A stretch of 30,069 bases of DNA, taken from the NCBI GenBank assembly GCA_023432855.1, contig JAEZEZ010000064.1:1-30069 (forward strand). Direction: 5' to 3'. Position 1 is the stretch's first letter; each line of letters opens with the position of its first letter. A program made the translations under genes and the position numbers. This document shows, one piece after another, positions 22,715 through 30,069 of this stretch. This DNA comes from Pseudomonadota bacterium. GTDB taxonomy: Bacteria > Pseudomonadota > Alphaproteobacteria > Caulobacterales > Caulobacteraceae. The notes under the pieces were generated by a model that worked only from the letters and a program-made list of their open reading frames with translations, was not told where the DNA came from and did not search any database.

Positions 22715-22863
22715 GCCCGGTACCCCTCGGTCGAGGGAGCAGGGTCGCCGCCGCGGTCGCGGCCGTCAACCTCCGGATGCGCGACGCGTATCGGTGTTAT
22801 TTAACATCTTGCAGGGCGCCGTCGGCCGTGCCAGCAATCGCTGAACGAGGGGGAGGGGACGCC

Positions 22864-23847
22864 ATGAAGCGTACGTCCGGGGGGGCGTTGCCGGGGCTTG
22901 TGGCGGCCGTTCTGATGTGCGCCGCGCCCGCAGTCGCGCAGGCGCCTGTCAGTCTCGACGGCGAATGGCAGGGCCAGTCGAGCGGCAACCGGGTTCGCAT
23001 CGAGATGCGGGCGGGCGGGTTCAACGGCTATCCGGTGACTCAGAACGCGGGCCAGGCTGTTACGCCCATGTTCTTCCAGCAGGTTTCAGCGGGTGAATAC
23101 CACCTCATCTTCCCGGACGGGAGCCGCGCGATCGCCCGACTCGAGGGGAGCGGGCTGCGGGTCACCAATCCGGATGGATGGTCGGACCTGTTCGTCCGTA
23201 CGTCGCCGCCGCCGGTACAGGCCTATGCTCCACCGCCTCCGCCGCCCCCGCCGCCGGCGCGAGTCTATCACGGGGCCGACAGCGCCGAGGCCCAGGCGCT
23301 GCTCACCCGCCTGCTGGGCCCTGACGGCGTGGCGGCGGCGGCCGGAATGTCGGCCCGACCCGGTGTGGACCTGGCCGCGGTCAAGGCCGGCGGCCCGGGC
23401 ACCGCGATCAGCCGTCGCGCCTACGAGGAGGGTCAGCGGGCCTGGGGCGCGGCGCGCACGCGCCGGCTGCACAACGTCCTGAACGACGCTACCGCCTGCC
23501 TGCGTGTACAGCCCACGGGCGTGATCAGCGAGTGGGGCACCGAGGGCCACTATCGGCTCTACAACACGTGCAGCTACCCGGTGGAGGCGTCGTGGTGCGC
23601 CAACGCCAAGGAATGCGCCGGCGGGGGCGGCAACCTCTGGAAGATCCGGGCGGGAAGCTACTGGCCGGTGTTCTTCGCCGATCCCCAAAAGCCCGTCATC
23701 ATGGTCGGCGCCTGCCGCACCGACGAGGCGAAACGTCCGCCGCCCAGCGACGCGGATATCGCCCGACAGGGCGGCGTCAGCGAGGCGCGCGAAGCGCCGC
23801 AACCCGCTCCGGGCGTAAGCCTCCTCCCCAGCCACCGGTGCGACTAG
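22864..23847 (+). CDS. Secreted two-domain protein of unknown function with polyproline linker
   Basis: The product is 327 residues from the ATG at 22864, which has a strong GGAGGGG upstream and begins a signal peptide (MKRTSGGALPGLVAAVLMCAAPAVAQ); the upstream extension of the frame is ignored. Residues about 27-115 look like a small beta-barrel ('VSLDGEWQGQSSGNRVRIEMRAGGFNGYPVTQ... YHLIFPDGSRAIARLEGSGLRV'). A polyproline linker with nine consecutive prolines follows at about 128-136. The C-terminal part has paired cysteines ('TACLRV', 'YNTCSYPVEASWCANAKECAGG', 'GACRT'). It is probably co-transcribed with the next gene (8 bp apart). Not recognised. Confidence 0.78.
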   Translation: MKRTSGGALPGLVAAVLMCAAPAVAQAPVSLDGEWQGQSSGNRVRIEMRAGGFNGYPVTQNAGQAVTPMFFQQVSAGEYHLIFPDGSRAIARLEGSGLRVTNPDGWSDLFVRTSPPPVQAYAPPPPPPPPPARVYHGADSAEAQALLTRLLGPDGVAAAAGMSARPGVDLAAVKAGGPGTAISRRAYEEGQRAWGAARTRRLHNVLNDATACLRVQPTGVISEWGTEGHYRLYNTCSYPVEASWCANAKECAGGGGNLWKIRAGSYWPVFFADPQKPVIMVGACRTDEAKRPPPSDADIARQGGVSEAREAPQPAPGVSLLPSHRCD

Positions 23848-23855
23848 AGGGGATA

Positions 23856-24461
23856 ATGATGCGAAGCCGAGCATTCTGCTGGATGATCCTTGGAGCGGTG
23901 CTCACGGCCGCAGCTCCCGCGCGGGCCCAGGCGCCCGTGGATCGCGCCGCGCTGGGGGTTGACATCATCCGCTACTGCGCGCCGCAGATCGCGGCCCTGG
24001 AGGCGCGCAAGCGGTCGATCGACCTGCCGCCTCACTTTTCCAACGAAACCACGCAGGAGTGGCTGACGAAGGTGCTGTGGGGCCTCAACGATCAGTTGTC
24101 CCCCATTTACCTGCTTCACCAAAGCCAGCAGGGCATGGGCATCCACCCGCTTGGTCCCGAGCTGGTAGAACTGTTGGGCTGCATGGCCGGCCGCGCCCTG
24201 GCCGCAGACCCGGCCGGAACCGCCTCCCTGGCCTGGATCACCTTCGAGAATCGCGGACGAACCCACGTCCAATTCCGTCCAGACGCGAGAGCTCCGTCCT
24301 GCGCGGCCGCAGCGGGCGAACTGTGCACGATCACGGTCCTTCCCGGCGTCTACACCATAGACATTCTGCCGTTAGGCAGCGGCGGCGGCGGGACAGTCGT
24401 CGTCCCGGCCGTACGAGCCCAGTCCGGGATGCAGACCGTGGTCGTCCACGGCCGGCCCTGA
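23856..24461 (+). CDS. Secreted protein of unknown function, partner of the preceding gene
   Basis: A 201-residue protein starting 8 bp after the preceding stop, with AGAGGGG just upstream. The signal peptide is MMRSRAFCWMILGAVLTAAAPARAQ. The mature part begins with a helical region ('VDIIRYCAPQIAALEARKRSIDLPPHF'), followed by a beta-rich C-terminus ('SLAWITFENRGRTHVQFRPDARAPSCAAAAGELCTITVLPGVYTIDILPLGSGGGGTVVVP'). The position of cysteines around a glycine-rich loop resembles the C-terminus of the upstream protein, so the two may share a domain. No family recognised. It converges with the PepSY operon, 8 bp between stops. Confidence 0.75.
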   Translation: MMRSRAFCWMILGAVLTAAAPARAQAPVDRAALGVDIIRYCAPQIAALEARKRSIDLPPHFSNETTQEWLTKVLWGLNDQLSPIYLLHQSQQGMGIHPLGPELVELLGCMAGRALAADPAGTASLAWITFENRGRTHVQFRPDARAPSCAAAAGELCTITVLPGVYTIDILPLGSGGGGTVVVPAVRAQSGMQTVVVHGRP

Positions 24462-24469
24462 TGCGCCGG

Positions 24470-24649
24470 TCAGAGCCGCCTGCGCCAGCCCATCCAGGCG
24501 GCTGCGGCGAGCGGGGCCGCTACGGCAGGCCAGGCGATCCAGTCCCAGGCGCCGTCGCCGAGCAGGGCCAGCACCAGGCCCGAGCCGCTGATCACGGCCA
24601 GCGCGGCCGGCCAGCCGAATACGCGTGCGAGCGGATAGGGCCTCCTCAT
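24470..24649 (-). CDS. 59-residue two-helix membrane protein at the end of the iron-uptake operon
   Basis: A short protein, MRRPYPLARVFGWPAALAVI followed by a second hydrophobic stretch and ending AAAAWMGWRRRL. Two hydrophobic segments lie at about 9-29 and 34-53, with basic residues at both ends, so both ends are probably cytoplasmic. Its ATG overlaps the stop of the PepSY gene (ATGA at 24646-24649), which supports it as a real, coupled gene despite its size. Small membrane proteins of this type often follow PepSY proteins in Caulobacterales; function unknown. Confidence 0.72.
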   Translation of the reverse strand: MRRPYPLARVFGWPAALAVISGSGLVLALLGDGAWDWIAWPAVAAPLAAAAWMGWRRRL

Positions 24650-25782
24650 TCCGCCGCCGCCACGAGGTCGCCCGCCCGGACCGGGCTGCCGCGGCGCGCC
24701 GTCCGGCGCCGCGCGGCCCACAGCCAGACGCCGCTGCCCAGGACAACGATGGTGACCACGTCGAGCAGGCCCCACAGGATCTTCAGCGGCAGCCCGCCGT
24801 AGTCGCCGAAGTGCAGCGGCTTCGAGAGCGCCAGCACCTTGTAGTACCAGGGCATGGTGGTGACGGCGGTCAGTTCGCCCGTGCGCGCGTCGATCAGGGC
24901 CGGGGTGACTATGTGCTCCGTCACCGGCGTGTCCCCGTGCAGGAACACCGCCAGGTGGTGGTCGGTGGAATAGCCGCCGCCCGGGAAGGCGACGAACTGC
25001 AGCCGGCCGTCGGGGATGGCCTGCCGGGCGCGCGCGACGGCGGCGTCCAGCGAGGCGGTGGCCTGAACGGGCGCTCCCTCGGAATAGCCCTCGGTCAGGG
25101 CCGCCAGCTGCGTGGTCTTCCAGTAGTCGGTGATCGGGTCGGCCAGCGTGTTGATCACCCCCGTCAGCCCCACCGCCAGGCACCAGGCCACCGTCACCAC
25201 GCCCAGCAGGTTGTGGTAGTCGAGCCAGCGCGTCCGCGCCGGGCGCGAGGCGCGCACCGTGCCGAACTCCAGCCGGCGCATGAACGGCGCGTAGAGCACG
25301 ACGCCCGAGACGATGGCGGCCACGAACAGCACGCCCATGGCGCCCAGGAACAGCATCCCGGGCAGGCCCGCGAACATGTCGGTGTGCAGCTGCAGGATGA
25401 AGTCCATCACCCCGCCGCCCGGGACCGGGGGCACGACCTCGCCGCTGGTCAGGTCGTAGGAGGCGAAGTGCATCTCGGGCCCCGGCGCATCCGCCCGCGG
25501 CCCCGTGGTCACGTTCACCACCGGCCGGTCCGTGTCGAAGCTCATGAACAGCGGGACCTCGCCCGGCCGGTTCTTCAGCGCCACGTCCAGCACCTGGTCG
25601 TAGGTCAGGTGCGCGCCGCCGGGATTGGCCGGCTTCCACAGGTCGTGGCCCAGCGCGTCGTCGATCTCGTGATGGAAGATCAACGGCAGGCCGGTGACGC
25701 ACAGCATCAGCAGGAACACGGTGCAGACGAGGCTCGTCCAGGTGTGGACGACGCTCCAGGCCCTGACCGTGCCTGCCTTCAT
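24646..25782 (-). CDS. PepSY-associated membrane protein (PiuB-like, iron uptake)
   Basis: The product is 378 residues from the ATG at 25782; upstream extensions of the frame belong to the receptor gene. It has four membrane helices (about 12-36, 141-165, 190-212, 335-357) with histidines at or near them (H13, H37/H38, H133, H190), and PepSY-type periplasmic domains ('GGAHLTYDQVLDVALKNRPGEVPLFMSFDTDRPVVNV' and 'LIDARTGELTAVTTMPWYYKVLALSKPLHFGDYGG'). Proteins of this type next to siderophore receptors are thought to reduce ferric siderophores in the periplasm. It begins 2 bp after the receptor gene's stop. The reductase role is inferred from family and context. Confidence 0.9.
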   Translation of the reverse strand: MKAGTVRAWSVVHTWTSLVCTVFLLMLCVTGLPLIFHHEIDDALGHDLWKPANPGGAHLTYDQVLDVALKNRPGEVPLFMSFDTDRPVVNVTTGPRADAPGPEMHFASYDLTSGEVVPPVPGGGVMDFILQLHTDMFAGLPGMLFLGAMGVLFVAAIVSGVVLYAPFMRRLEFGTVRASRPARTRWLDYHNLLGVVTVAWCLAVGLTGVINTLADPITDYWKTTQLAALTEGYSEGAPVQATASLDAAVARARQAIPDGRLQFVAFPGGGYSTDHHLAVFLHGDTPVTEHIVTPALIDARTGELTAVTTMPWYYKVLALSKPLHFGDYGGLPLKILWGLLDVVTIVVLGSGVWLWAARRRTARRGSPVRAGDLVAAAE

Positions 25783-25784
25783 GC

Positions 25785-27947
25785 TCAGAATTCCACCGAG
25801 GCCGACAGGGTCACCGTGCGCGGCCCGCCCAGCACCAGGTAGTTGGCGCCCGGATAGCCGCCGGTGGATGCCCAGTAGTCCTCGTCGGTCACGTTCTCGA
25901 TCCGCGCGCGCAGGGTGATCGGGCGCTCGGCCATCTCGAGGGTGTAGCGCGCGCCCAGGTCCAGCCGCGTCCATCCGTCCAGCTCGACGGTGTTGGCCGC
26001 GTTCACCCACTGCTCGCCGGTGTGCACGACGCGGCCCTCGAGCGTCAGGCCCGGCGCGAAGGCGGGGTCCCACTCGATGTTGGCGTTCAGCGTCATCTCC
26101 GGCACGCCGATGGCGCCATTGCCGTCGAAGGCGCCGCCGGCGGTGCGCGACAGCTCCGCGTCGATGAAGGTCAGGCCGCCGAGCACGCGCACCCCCTCGA
26201 CGGGTTCGCCGAAGACGCTGAACTCGACGCCCCGGTTCACCTGCTCGCCGAAGTCGCCGAACACGTTGTTCTGCACGAAGGCGCTCGGCAGGGTGAGCGA
26301 GAAGGCGCTGGCCGAGCCGCCGATGCGGCCGAAGTCGACCTTCACCCCGGCCTCGTACTGCTCGGCCCGGAACGGCGCCAGCACCTCGCCGGCGTTGCTC
26401 ACCGGCACGCCGCCGGACACCGCCGGCGCGATCTGGCCCGGGACCAGGGCCTCGGAATAGTTGGCGTAGAGCGACACCGTGTCGGTCGGCTTGAAGACCA
26501 CGGCCAGGGCCGGGGTCACCGCATCGTCCTCGTAGCGCGAGGCGAGCGCGCCGGTGTTGTAGTCGTAGGTCGAGGTCTCGATCCGCTGCCAGCGCACGCC
26601 CACGGTGGCCAGAAGCCGGCCGTCCATGAAGCTCATCAGGTCGGCGGCCGCCAGGCTGGCGTTCTCGGTCCGCTCGGTCACGCCCGGGTCGGACAGCATG
26701 CCGCCGATGAAGAAGTCGGGGACGGGCGACGGAACCGGGAACGGGTCGTAGAGGTCGCCGCCGAAGCCCGCGAAGCTCGAGAAGGCGTAGGCGTTGCGCG
26801 ACTCCAGTTCCACCCGCGAGGCCGAGCCGATCAGGGTGTGGCGCACCGGGCCGGTGTCGAACTTCGCCCGCACGCCGGCGTCGGCGGAGACCACCGTATC
26901 CTCGCGCGCATTGTCGAAGCGGTAGGCGCTGGTCGTCCCGTCGGGCGCGGCCGTCGGGTTGGACAGCACGTTGCGCTCCTCGCCCCGGCGGCCGCCCACC
27001 GCGGCCCAGACCGAGACGTCTTCGGTGACGTCGAACTCGCCGCGCACGGCGCCGAACAGCTGGCGCTCGTCGGTGAAGGTCCAGGGCTGGGCGAAGTTGC
27101 CGTCGGCGTCGGGCGGCGTCGGGACGGCGCCGGACGGGGTCACGCTGGGGCGCGGCGCCTCGATGCGGTGGTCCTGGAAGCCGATGTCGGCGGAGAAGCG
27201 GAAACGCTCGCCGCGCCGGTCGACGCCCAGGGCCGCGACGGTCAGCTCGCGCTCCTGGTCCTCGACGGCGGTCTCGCCGTCGCGGCGCACCAGGTTCAGG
27301 CGCGCGCCCCAGGCCTGGTCCTCGCCGAAGCGGCGGCCGGCGTCGAGCGCGCCGTAGAGCGCCCCGCCGGTCTCCCAGCCCGCGGTCAGGCGGGTCAGCG
27401 GTGCGTCGCCCGCGCGCTTGGGCACCAGGTTGAAGGCGCCGCCGACGCCCGACCCGCCGGGCGCGGCGCCGTTCAGGAAGGTGTTGGCGCCGTGGAAGAC
27501 CTCGACCCGCTCCAGCAGCTCGGCGGCCACGAACTGGCGCGGCAGCACGCCGTAGACGCCGTTGTATGTCATGTCGTCCGAGAACACCGGGAAGCCGCGG
27601 ATGACGTAGAGCTCCTGGAAGTTGCCGAAGCCCTTGGCCACACGCACCGCCGGGTCGTTCTGCAGCACGTCGGCGACGCTGCGCGCCTGCTGTTCGCGGG
27701 CCAGGTCGGCGGTGTAGTTGGTGGTGGCGTAGGGCGTGCTCATGACGTCCAGGTTGCCGAACAGGCCGACCCGTCCGCCCCGCGCCACCTGGCCGCCCTC
27801 GTATTCCGACGGCAGGTCCACCTGGGACCCGGTCACCACCACGCCCTCGACCTCTGTGACGTCCTCGCCGGTCTGGGCGGTCGCCGCCCCGGCCGCCAAC
27901 AGGAAGGCGGCGGTCGAGCAGAGCAGGACAGTGCGGCGAAGGCGCAT
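25785..27947 (-). CDS. TonB-dependent siderophore receptor
   Basis: The product is 720 residues from the ATG at 27947, chosen because a signal peptide follows (MRLRRTVLLCSTAAFLLAAG, cleavage after about residue 24); the frame upstream runs into repeat R2. TonB box/plug region: 'VEGVVVTGSQ', 'SVADVLQNDPAVRVAKGFGNFQELYVIRGFPV', 'LERVEVFHGANTFLNGAAPGGSGVGGAFNLVPKRA', the FpvA/FhuA-type plug. The rest is a 22-strand barrel ending in VTLSASVEF with terminal Phe. It imports a ferric siderophore using TonB energy. A Fur-like palindrome sits 24 bp upstream of the start codon. The siderophore cannot be named from sequence. Confidence 0.95.
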   Translation of the reverse strand: MRLRRTVLLCSTAAFLLAAGAATAQTGEDVTEVEGVVVTGSQVDLPSEYEGGQVARGGRVGLFGNLDVMSTPYATTNYTADLAREQQARSVADVLQNDPAVRVAKGFGNFQELYVIRGFPVFSDDMTYNGVYGVLPRQFVAAELLERVEVFHGANTFLNGAAPGGSGVGGAFNLVPKRAGDAPLTRLTAGWETGGALYGALDAGRRFGEDQAWGARLNLVRRDGETAVEDQERELTVAALGVDRRGERFRFSADIGFQDHRIEAPRPSVTPSGAVPTPPDADGNFAQPWTFTDERQLFGAVRGEFDVTEDVSVWAAVGGRRGEERNVLSNPTAAPDGTTSAYRFDNAREDTVVSADAGVRAKFDTGPVRHTLIGSASRVELESRNAYAFSSFAGFGGDLYDPFPVPSPVPDFFIGGMLSDPGVTERTENASLAAADLMSFMDGRLLATVGVRWQRIETSTYDYNTGALASRYEDDAVTPALAVVFKPTDTVSLYANYSEALVPGQIAPAVSGGVPVSNAGEVLAPFRAEQYEAGVKVDFGRIGGSASAFSLTLPSAFVQNNVFGDFGEQVNRGVEFSVFGEPVEGVRVLGGLTFIDAELSRTAGGAFDGNGAIGVPEMTLNANIEWDPAFAPGLTLEGRVVHTGEQWVNAANTVELDGWTRLDLGARYTLEMAERPITLRARIENVTDEDYWASTGGYPGANYLVLGGPRTVTLSASVEF

Positions 27948-27970
27948 GGAGCAGATCCGGAAGTGAGGCT

Positions 27971-27989
27971 GAGAATGGCTCGCATTAGC
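27971..27989 (-). promoter_or_regulatory. Fur-like box upstream of the TonB receptor
   Basis: The 19-bp site GAGAATGGCTCGCATTAGC is an imperfect palindrome (GAGAATG-N5-CATTAGC) and agrees with the classic Fur box at 12 of 19 positions, with all the mismatches in the centre or at two outer positions. It lies 24-42 bp upstream of the start codon, where Fur repression of an iron-uptake operon would be expected. No -10 or -35 box is assigned. Confidence 0.5.
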
Positions 27990-28036
27990 AGCTTTGCCGC
28001 GAGCGTGTAAATGCGGGAATGATCGCGCGCTGTTCT

Positions 28037-28247
28037 CCTTCCCTCCTCGGAGGGAAGGAGGGCCCCGCGCATCGGAGGCGCGGCAGCGCCGGAGATCCTT
28101 GCGCGGGAGGAAGAGTGGCATGCGCGAAGCGCACCTTCATCCGCCGTCGCAGGCGGGCGCTGGCGCGCCCGTTCCCTTTCTTCCTCCAGCGTGGGCCTAC
28201 GCTGCGCTCCGGCACGCTGGGACCTCCTTCCCTCCCCGGAGGGAAGG
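28037..28247. repeat. Dispersed repeat R2, copy 2
   Basis: This is the second copy of the element at 910-1136, with the same motif order and near-identical first 90 bp. It is bounded by hairpins with arms CCTTCCCTCC / GGAGGGAAGG at 28037-28058 and 28226-28247. The middle diverges: copy 2 is about 16 bp shorter. It occupies the gap 27948-28347 with the Fur-like box; I see nothing else there. Confidence 0.87.
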
Positions 28248-28347
28248 ACGACAGGGCCATAGGCATCCGCCGAATGCTGCCGAAGCCCCTCCATGTCGGA
28301 TCGGCCCGGCCCGGAGCGTCTTCGGGGACAACAGAGGAGACTCCGCC

Positions 28348-28779
28348 ATGGCCGTCACGACGTCCTCCACGCCCGAGATCGACGAACTGGTCCAGTCCGT
28401 CAGCCGCGCCTTCGCCGATCGCGACGCCGGAGCCGTCGTCGCTGCCTACGCCGACGGCGCCGTGATCTACAGTCTCGCCCCGCCACTGGCGCAGGGTCCG
28501 GACGAGAAGGGGCTGGCTGGGTGGATCGCCGGGTGGGACGGCCCTGTGCGGCATGACTTCAGCCGCCTGCGGTTCACCATCGACGGCGACCTGGCCGTCG
28601 GCTGGGGCCCGGTGCGCGTGGACGTCCGCACCCCGGAAGGCGAGGCGGTGGGCTGGTGGATGCGTATGACCCTGTGCCTCGTGCGGGGGCGCGACGGCTG
28701 GCGGGTCGCGCACGAGCACGCCTCCGTGCCCTTCCACATGGACGGCAGCTATCGCGCGGCCATGGAGCTGGAGCCCTGA
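28348..28779 (+). CDS. SnoaL-like/NTF2-fold protein (ketosteroid-isomerase-like)
   Basis: A 143-residue protein with the NTF2-fold pattern of SnoaL-like/DUF4440 proteins: 'IDELVQSVSRAFADRDAGAVVAAYADGAVIYSLAPPLAQGPDEKGLAGWIAGWDGPVRHDFSRLRFTIDGDLAVGWGPVRV', then 'WWMRMTLCLVRGRDGWRVAHEHASVPF'. The ending HEHASVPF is typical of this group. These small cytoplasmic proteins bind a ligand in a cone-shaped pocket; enzymatic activity cannot be predicted. AGGAGA sits 8-9 bases before the ATG at 28348, which fixes the start. Converges with the next gene. Confidence 0.88.
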   Translation: MAVTTSSTPEIDELVQSVSRAFADRDAGAVVAAYADGAVIYSLAPPLAQGPDEKGLAGWIAGWDGPVRHDFSRLRFTIDGDLAVGWGPVRVDVRTPEGEAVGWWMRMTLCLVRGRDGWRVAHEHASVPFHMDGSYRAAMELEP

Positions 28780-28799
28780 GCCCCGCCAATCGGCCGTGA

Positions 28800-29330
28800 T
28801 CAGGCTGGCACGTAGGTTAGACGGATGACGTCGTGGCCGATGCGCACGTGGTCGGCCAGGCGCAGGGGCGGGGGCGGGGCGGCGAAGTAGGGTTTGCCCT
28901 GTCCGGCGACGGCGGGGTGCAGATAGATGCGGTACTCGTCGATCAGGCCCAGCGCCGTCAGGCTGGCGGCCAGTTCCGGCCCCGCCACCTCGATCTCGCC
29001 CGCGTGGCGCGCCTTCAGTCCGCGCACGGCCTCGCCGAGGTCGCCCTCGATCAGGGTCGCGTTGGGGCCCACCGTCTCGAGCGTGCGCGACGCCACCCAC
29101 TTGGGCGTTTCCCGCCACGCCTGCGCGTACTCCCGCTCCGCCTCGCTCCAGGCCGGGTCGTCCTGCTCCCAGTAGCGCATCACCTCGTAGATGCGCCGCC
29201 CGTATAGGCTGCCGGTCACGCCGCGCATGTGCTCGATGAAGTGCCGGAACACCACCGGGTCGGGCGCGACGGCCGTGTGGTCGACGTATCCGTCCAGGGT
29301 CTGGTTCAGTCCATAGACCAGCTTCGCCAT
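28800..29330 (-). CDS. Dihydrofolate reductase-like (RibD C-terminal domain) protein
   Basis: The product is 176 residues from the ATG at 29330, preceded by AGGGAGG at good spacing; the longer upstream frame crosses repeat DNA. It fits the RibD-C/DHFR-like family: 'KLVYGLNQTLDGYVDH' (N-terminal strand and loop), 'GSLYGRRIYEVMRYW' (nucleotide-side helix), 'IEVAGPELAASLTALGLIDEYRIYLHPAVAGQGKPYF' (the conserved 'GG/AGP...L...GLIDE....HPV..G.G' block). Members reduce pyrimidine or folate-like substrates with NADPH, but most stand-alone copies are uncharacterised. Monocistronic. Confidence 0.92.
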   Translation of the reverse strand: MAKLVYGLNQTLDGYVDHTAVAPDPVVFRHFIEHMRGVTGSLYGRRIYEVMRYWEQDDPAWSEAEREYAQAWRETPKWVASRTLETVGPNATLIEGDLGEAVRGLKARHAGEIEVAGPELAASLTALGLIDEYRIYLHPAVAGQGKPYFAAPPPPLRLADHVRIGHDVIRLTYVPA

Positions 29331-29416
29331 GCCGGGTCCCTCCCTGTGTGGCGACGTTAGCGCGGGGCCGGGCAGGGGGCCAAGCGGAGGATGCGAGGTC
29401 GCCCGCCTCCCTTCAT

Positions 29417-29448
29417 CCGTCATCCCCGGGCTTGTCCCGGGGACCCAT
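29417..29448. repeat. REP-like repeat R3, copy 2 (left partner)
   Basis: The sequence runs CCGTCATCCCCGGGCTTGTC to GGGGACCCAT and contains its own hairpin CCCCGGG-CTTGT-CCCGGGG. It forms an inverted pair with 29526-29557, 77 bp away. Confidence 0.75.
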
Positions 29449-29525
29449 TCGTCCGTCGCAGAGCCGGCTGTCGCCAGGACGCGCCGGCGCCCGCGCGCCG
29501 CCATCCGCTATGCCAGGGCTCTCCC

Positions 29526-29557
29526 ATGGGTCCCCGGAACAAGTCGGGGGATGACGG
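29526..29557. repeat. REP-like repeat R3, copy 3 (right partner, inverted)
   Basis: The sequence runs ATGGGTCCCCGGAACAAGTC to GGGGGATGACGG, nearly the reverse complement of 29417-29448. The pair resembles a BIME arrangement between two minus-strand genes. The 298-bp gap 29331-29628 holds this pair and the terminator and nothing else I can see. Confidence 0.75.
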
Positions 29558-29575
29558 AAATTGTGTGGGACAGCG

Positions 29576-29603
29576 AAAAGGGCCGGTCCTTTCGGACCGG
29601 CCC
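29576..29603 (-). terminator. Rho-independent terminator of the autotransporter gene
   Basis: On the minus strand a perfect 10-bp stem GGGCCGGTCC / GGACCGGCCC with a GAAA loop is followed by TTTT (29579-29576). It lies 25 bp after the stop codon of the gene ending at 29629. Confidence 0.88.
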
Positions 29604-29628
29604 CTCGCCGTTCAAGTCGCGCAAACGC

Positions 29629-30069
29629 CTACCAGCGCCAGCGGACACCCAGTCGGGCGGAGCCGCCGTCGGCGTCGTCGCCGAAGTTCCACGTGCCCTT
29701 CAGGAAGCCTTCGAGGCCGTAGAAGGTCTGGGCCGTGGCGCCGAACTCCACCTGGCCGTAGCCGTCGGCCGGGGTGTTCTGGATGCCGAAGCCGACGGGA
29801 CCCGTAGCGAAGGTCATGTCGTGCTCGCCCTCGAACTCCTCGACCGCGAAGAGGCCGATGTAGGGGGTGAGGACGACGTCGCCCGACCCCATCGTGCCGC
29901 CCACGCGCAGGCCGGCCTTGCCGAGCAGGCTGTCGTTGTCGCCGAAGTCCACCGAGGCGCCGGCGGTGGTGAAGCTGTCGAGGTCCGTCGAGGACCACTG
30001 CAGCTGGGCCACCGGCTCCAGGAACCAGCCCGAGGCGCCGCCGAAGCGGTAGCCGAGCTCGCCCTGCAG
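29629..30069 (-). CDS. Autotransporter outer-membrane beta-barrel, C-terminal part (5' end outside window)
   Basis: The frame is open to the right edge of the window, giving at least 146 residues of beta-barrel sequence: 'GELGYRFGGASGWFLEPVAQLQW', 'DNDSLLGKAGLRVGGTM', 'LTPYIGLFAVEEFEGEHDMTF', 'GYGQVEFGATAQTFYGLEGFLKGTWNFGDDADG' and the ending RLGVRWRW with a terminal aromatic residue required for barrel assembly. This is the autotransporter (type V secretion) translocator domain, as in AidA/Pfam autotransporter proteins. The passenger lies outside the window, so its function is unknown. An intrinsic terminator follows. Confidence 0.9.
   Translation of the reverse strand: MQGELGYRFGGASGWFLEPVAQLQWSSTDLDSFTTAGASVDFGDNDSLLGKAGLRVGGTMGSGDVVLTPYIGLFAVEEFEGEHDMTFATGPVGFGIQNTPADGYGQVEFGATAQTFYGLEGFLKGTWNFGDDADGGSARLGVRWRW

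Noticed and set aside
23220..23270. Proline-codon run as a DNA repeat or slippage site
   Set aside because: The stretch is a coding polyproline linker in frame with the surrounding protein; the codons vary (CCT, CCG, CCC), so it is not a simple tandem repeat.
26022..28010. Long open frame antisense to the TonB receptor
   Set aside because: It is the same kind of GC-driven shadow; the receptor frame has a full set of recognisable motifs and the antisense frame none.

Overview
The window is high-GC alphaproteobacterial chromosomal DNA. The content fits Caulobacterales, most likely a Brevundimonas-like organism: the C-terminus of the housekeeping sigma factor RpoD, a self-cleaving PanD, several SIMPL-domain periplasmic proteins, a FpvA/FhuA-like TonB receptor and many short hairpin-bounded intergenic repeats. 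The genus is inferred from gene content and style, not from a database search.

Layout. 1-4.1 kb: rpoD 3' end, a DUF6481 protein, an ECF sigma factor overlapping a membrane protein, a remnant of a GIY-YIG protein, a small secreted protein, panD and a SIMPL protein. 4.2-5.6 kb: a HicA/DUF1902 toxin-antitoxin pair, an intact copy of a 139-bp palindromic repeat (called R1 here) and a second SIMPL protein. 5.77-5.84 kb: a tRNA with anticodon CAU, probably tRNA-Ile2.

5960-16397: the centre of the window is a 10.4-kb transposon. It has 24-bp perfect terminal inverted repeats and an 8-bp target duplication (GCCGACGC), and it sits inside a second copy of R1, whose two halves lie on either side. It encodes an IS1595/ISXO2-like DDE transposase with a C-terminal GIY-YIG nuclease domain, a divergent DUF6471 regulator-like protein separated from it by repeated operator-like motifs, a five-gene czc-type heavy-metal efflux operon (metal-binding periplasmic protein, CzcC, CzcB, CzcA and a short CDF transporter), a coupled small gene, and at each end an inward-facing gene whose product ends in a similar winged-helix-like domain.

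16.5-30 kb: chromosomal genes resume. They are a secreted HExxH metallopeptidase with a helical repeat region, a beta-helix protein coupled to a Sel1-repeat lipoprotein, a free methionine-R-sulfoxide reductase, a third SIMPL protein, two tandem secreted proteins of unknown function, an iron-uptake operon (TonB receptor, PepSY membrane protein, 59-aa membrane protein) behind a Fur-like box, a second copy of a 0.2-kb repeat (R2), a SnoaL-like protein, a RibD-C/DHFR-like reductase and the C-terminus of an autotransporter that runs off the window.

How the genes work together: the efflux genes form one unit exporting divalent metal ions from cytoplasm and periplasm across the outer membrane, carried by a mobile element whose own transposition genes lie to their left. 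The rest is ordinary envelope, stress and iron-acquisition content of the host chromosome.
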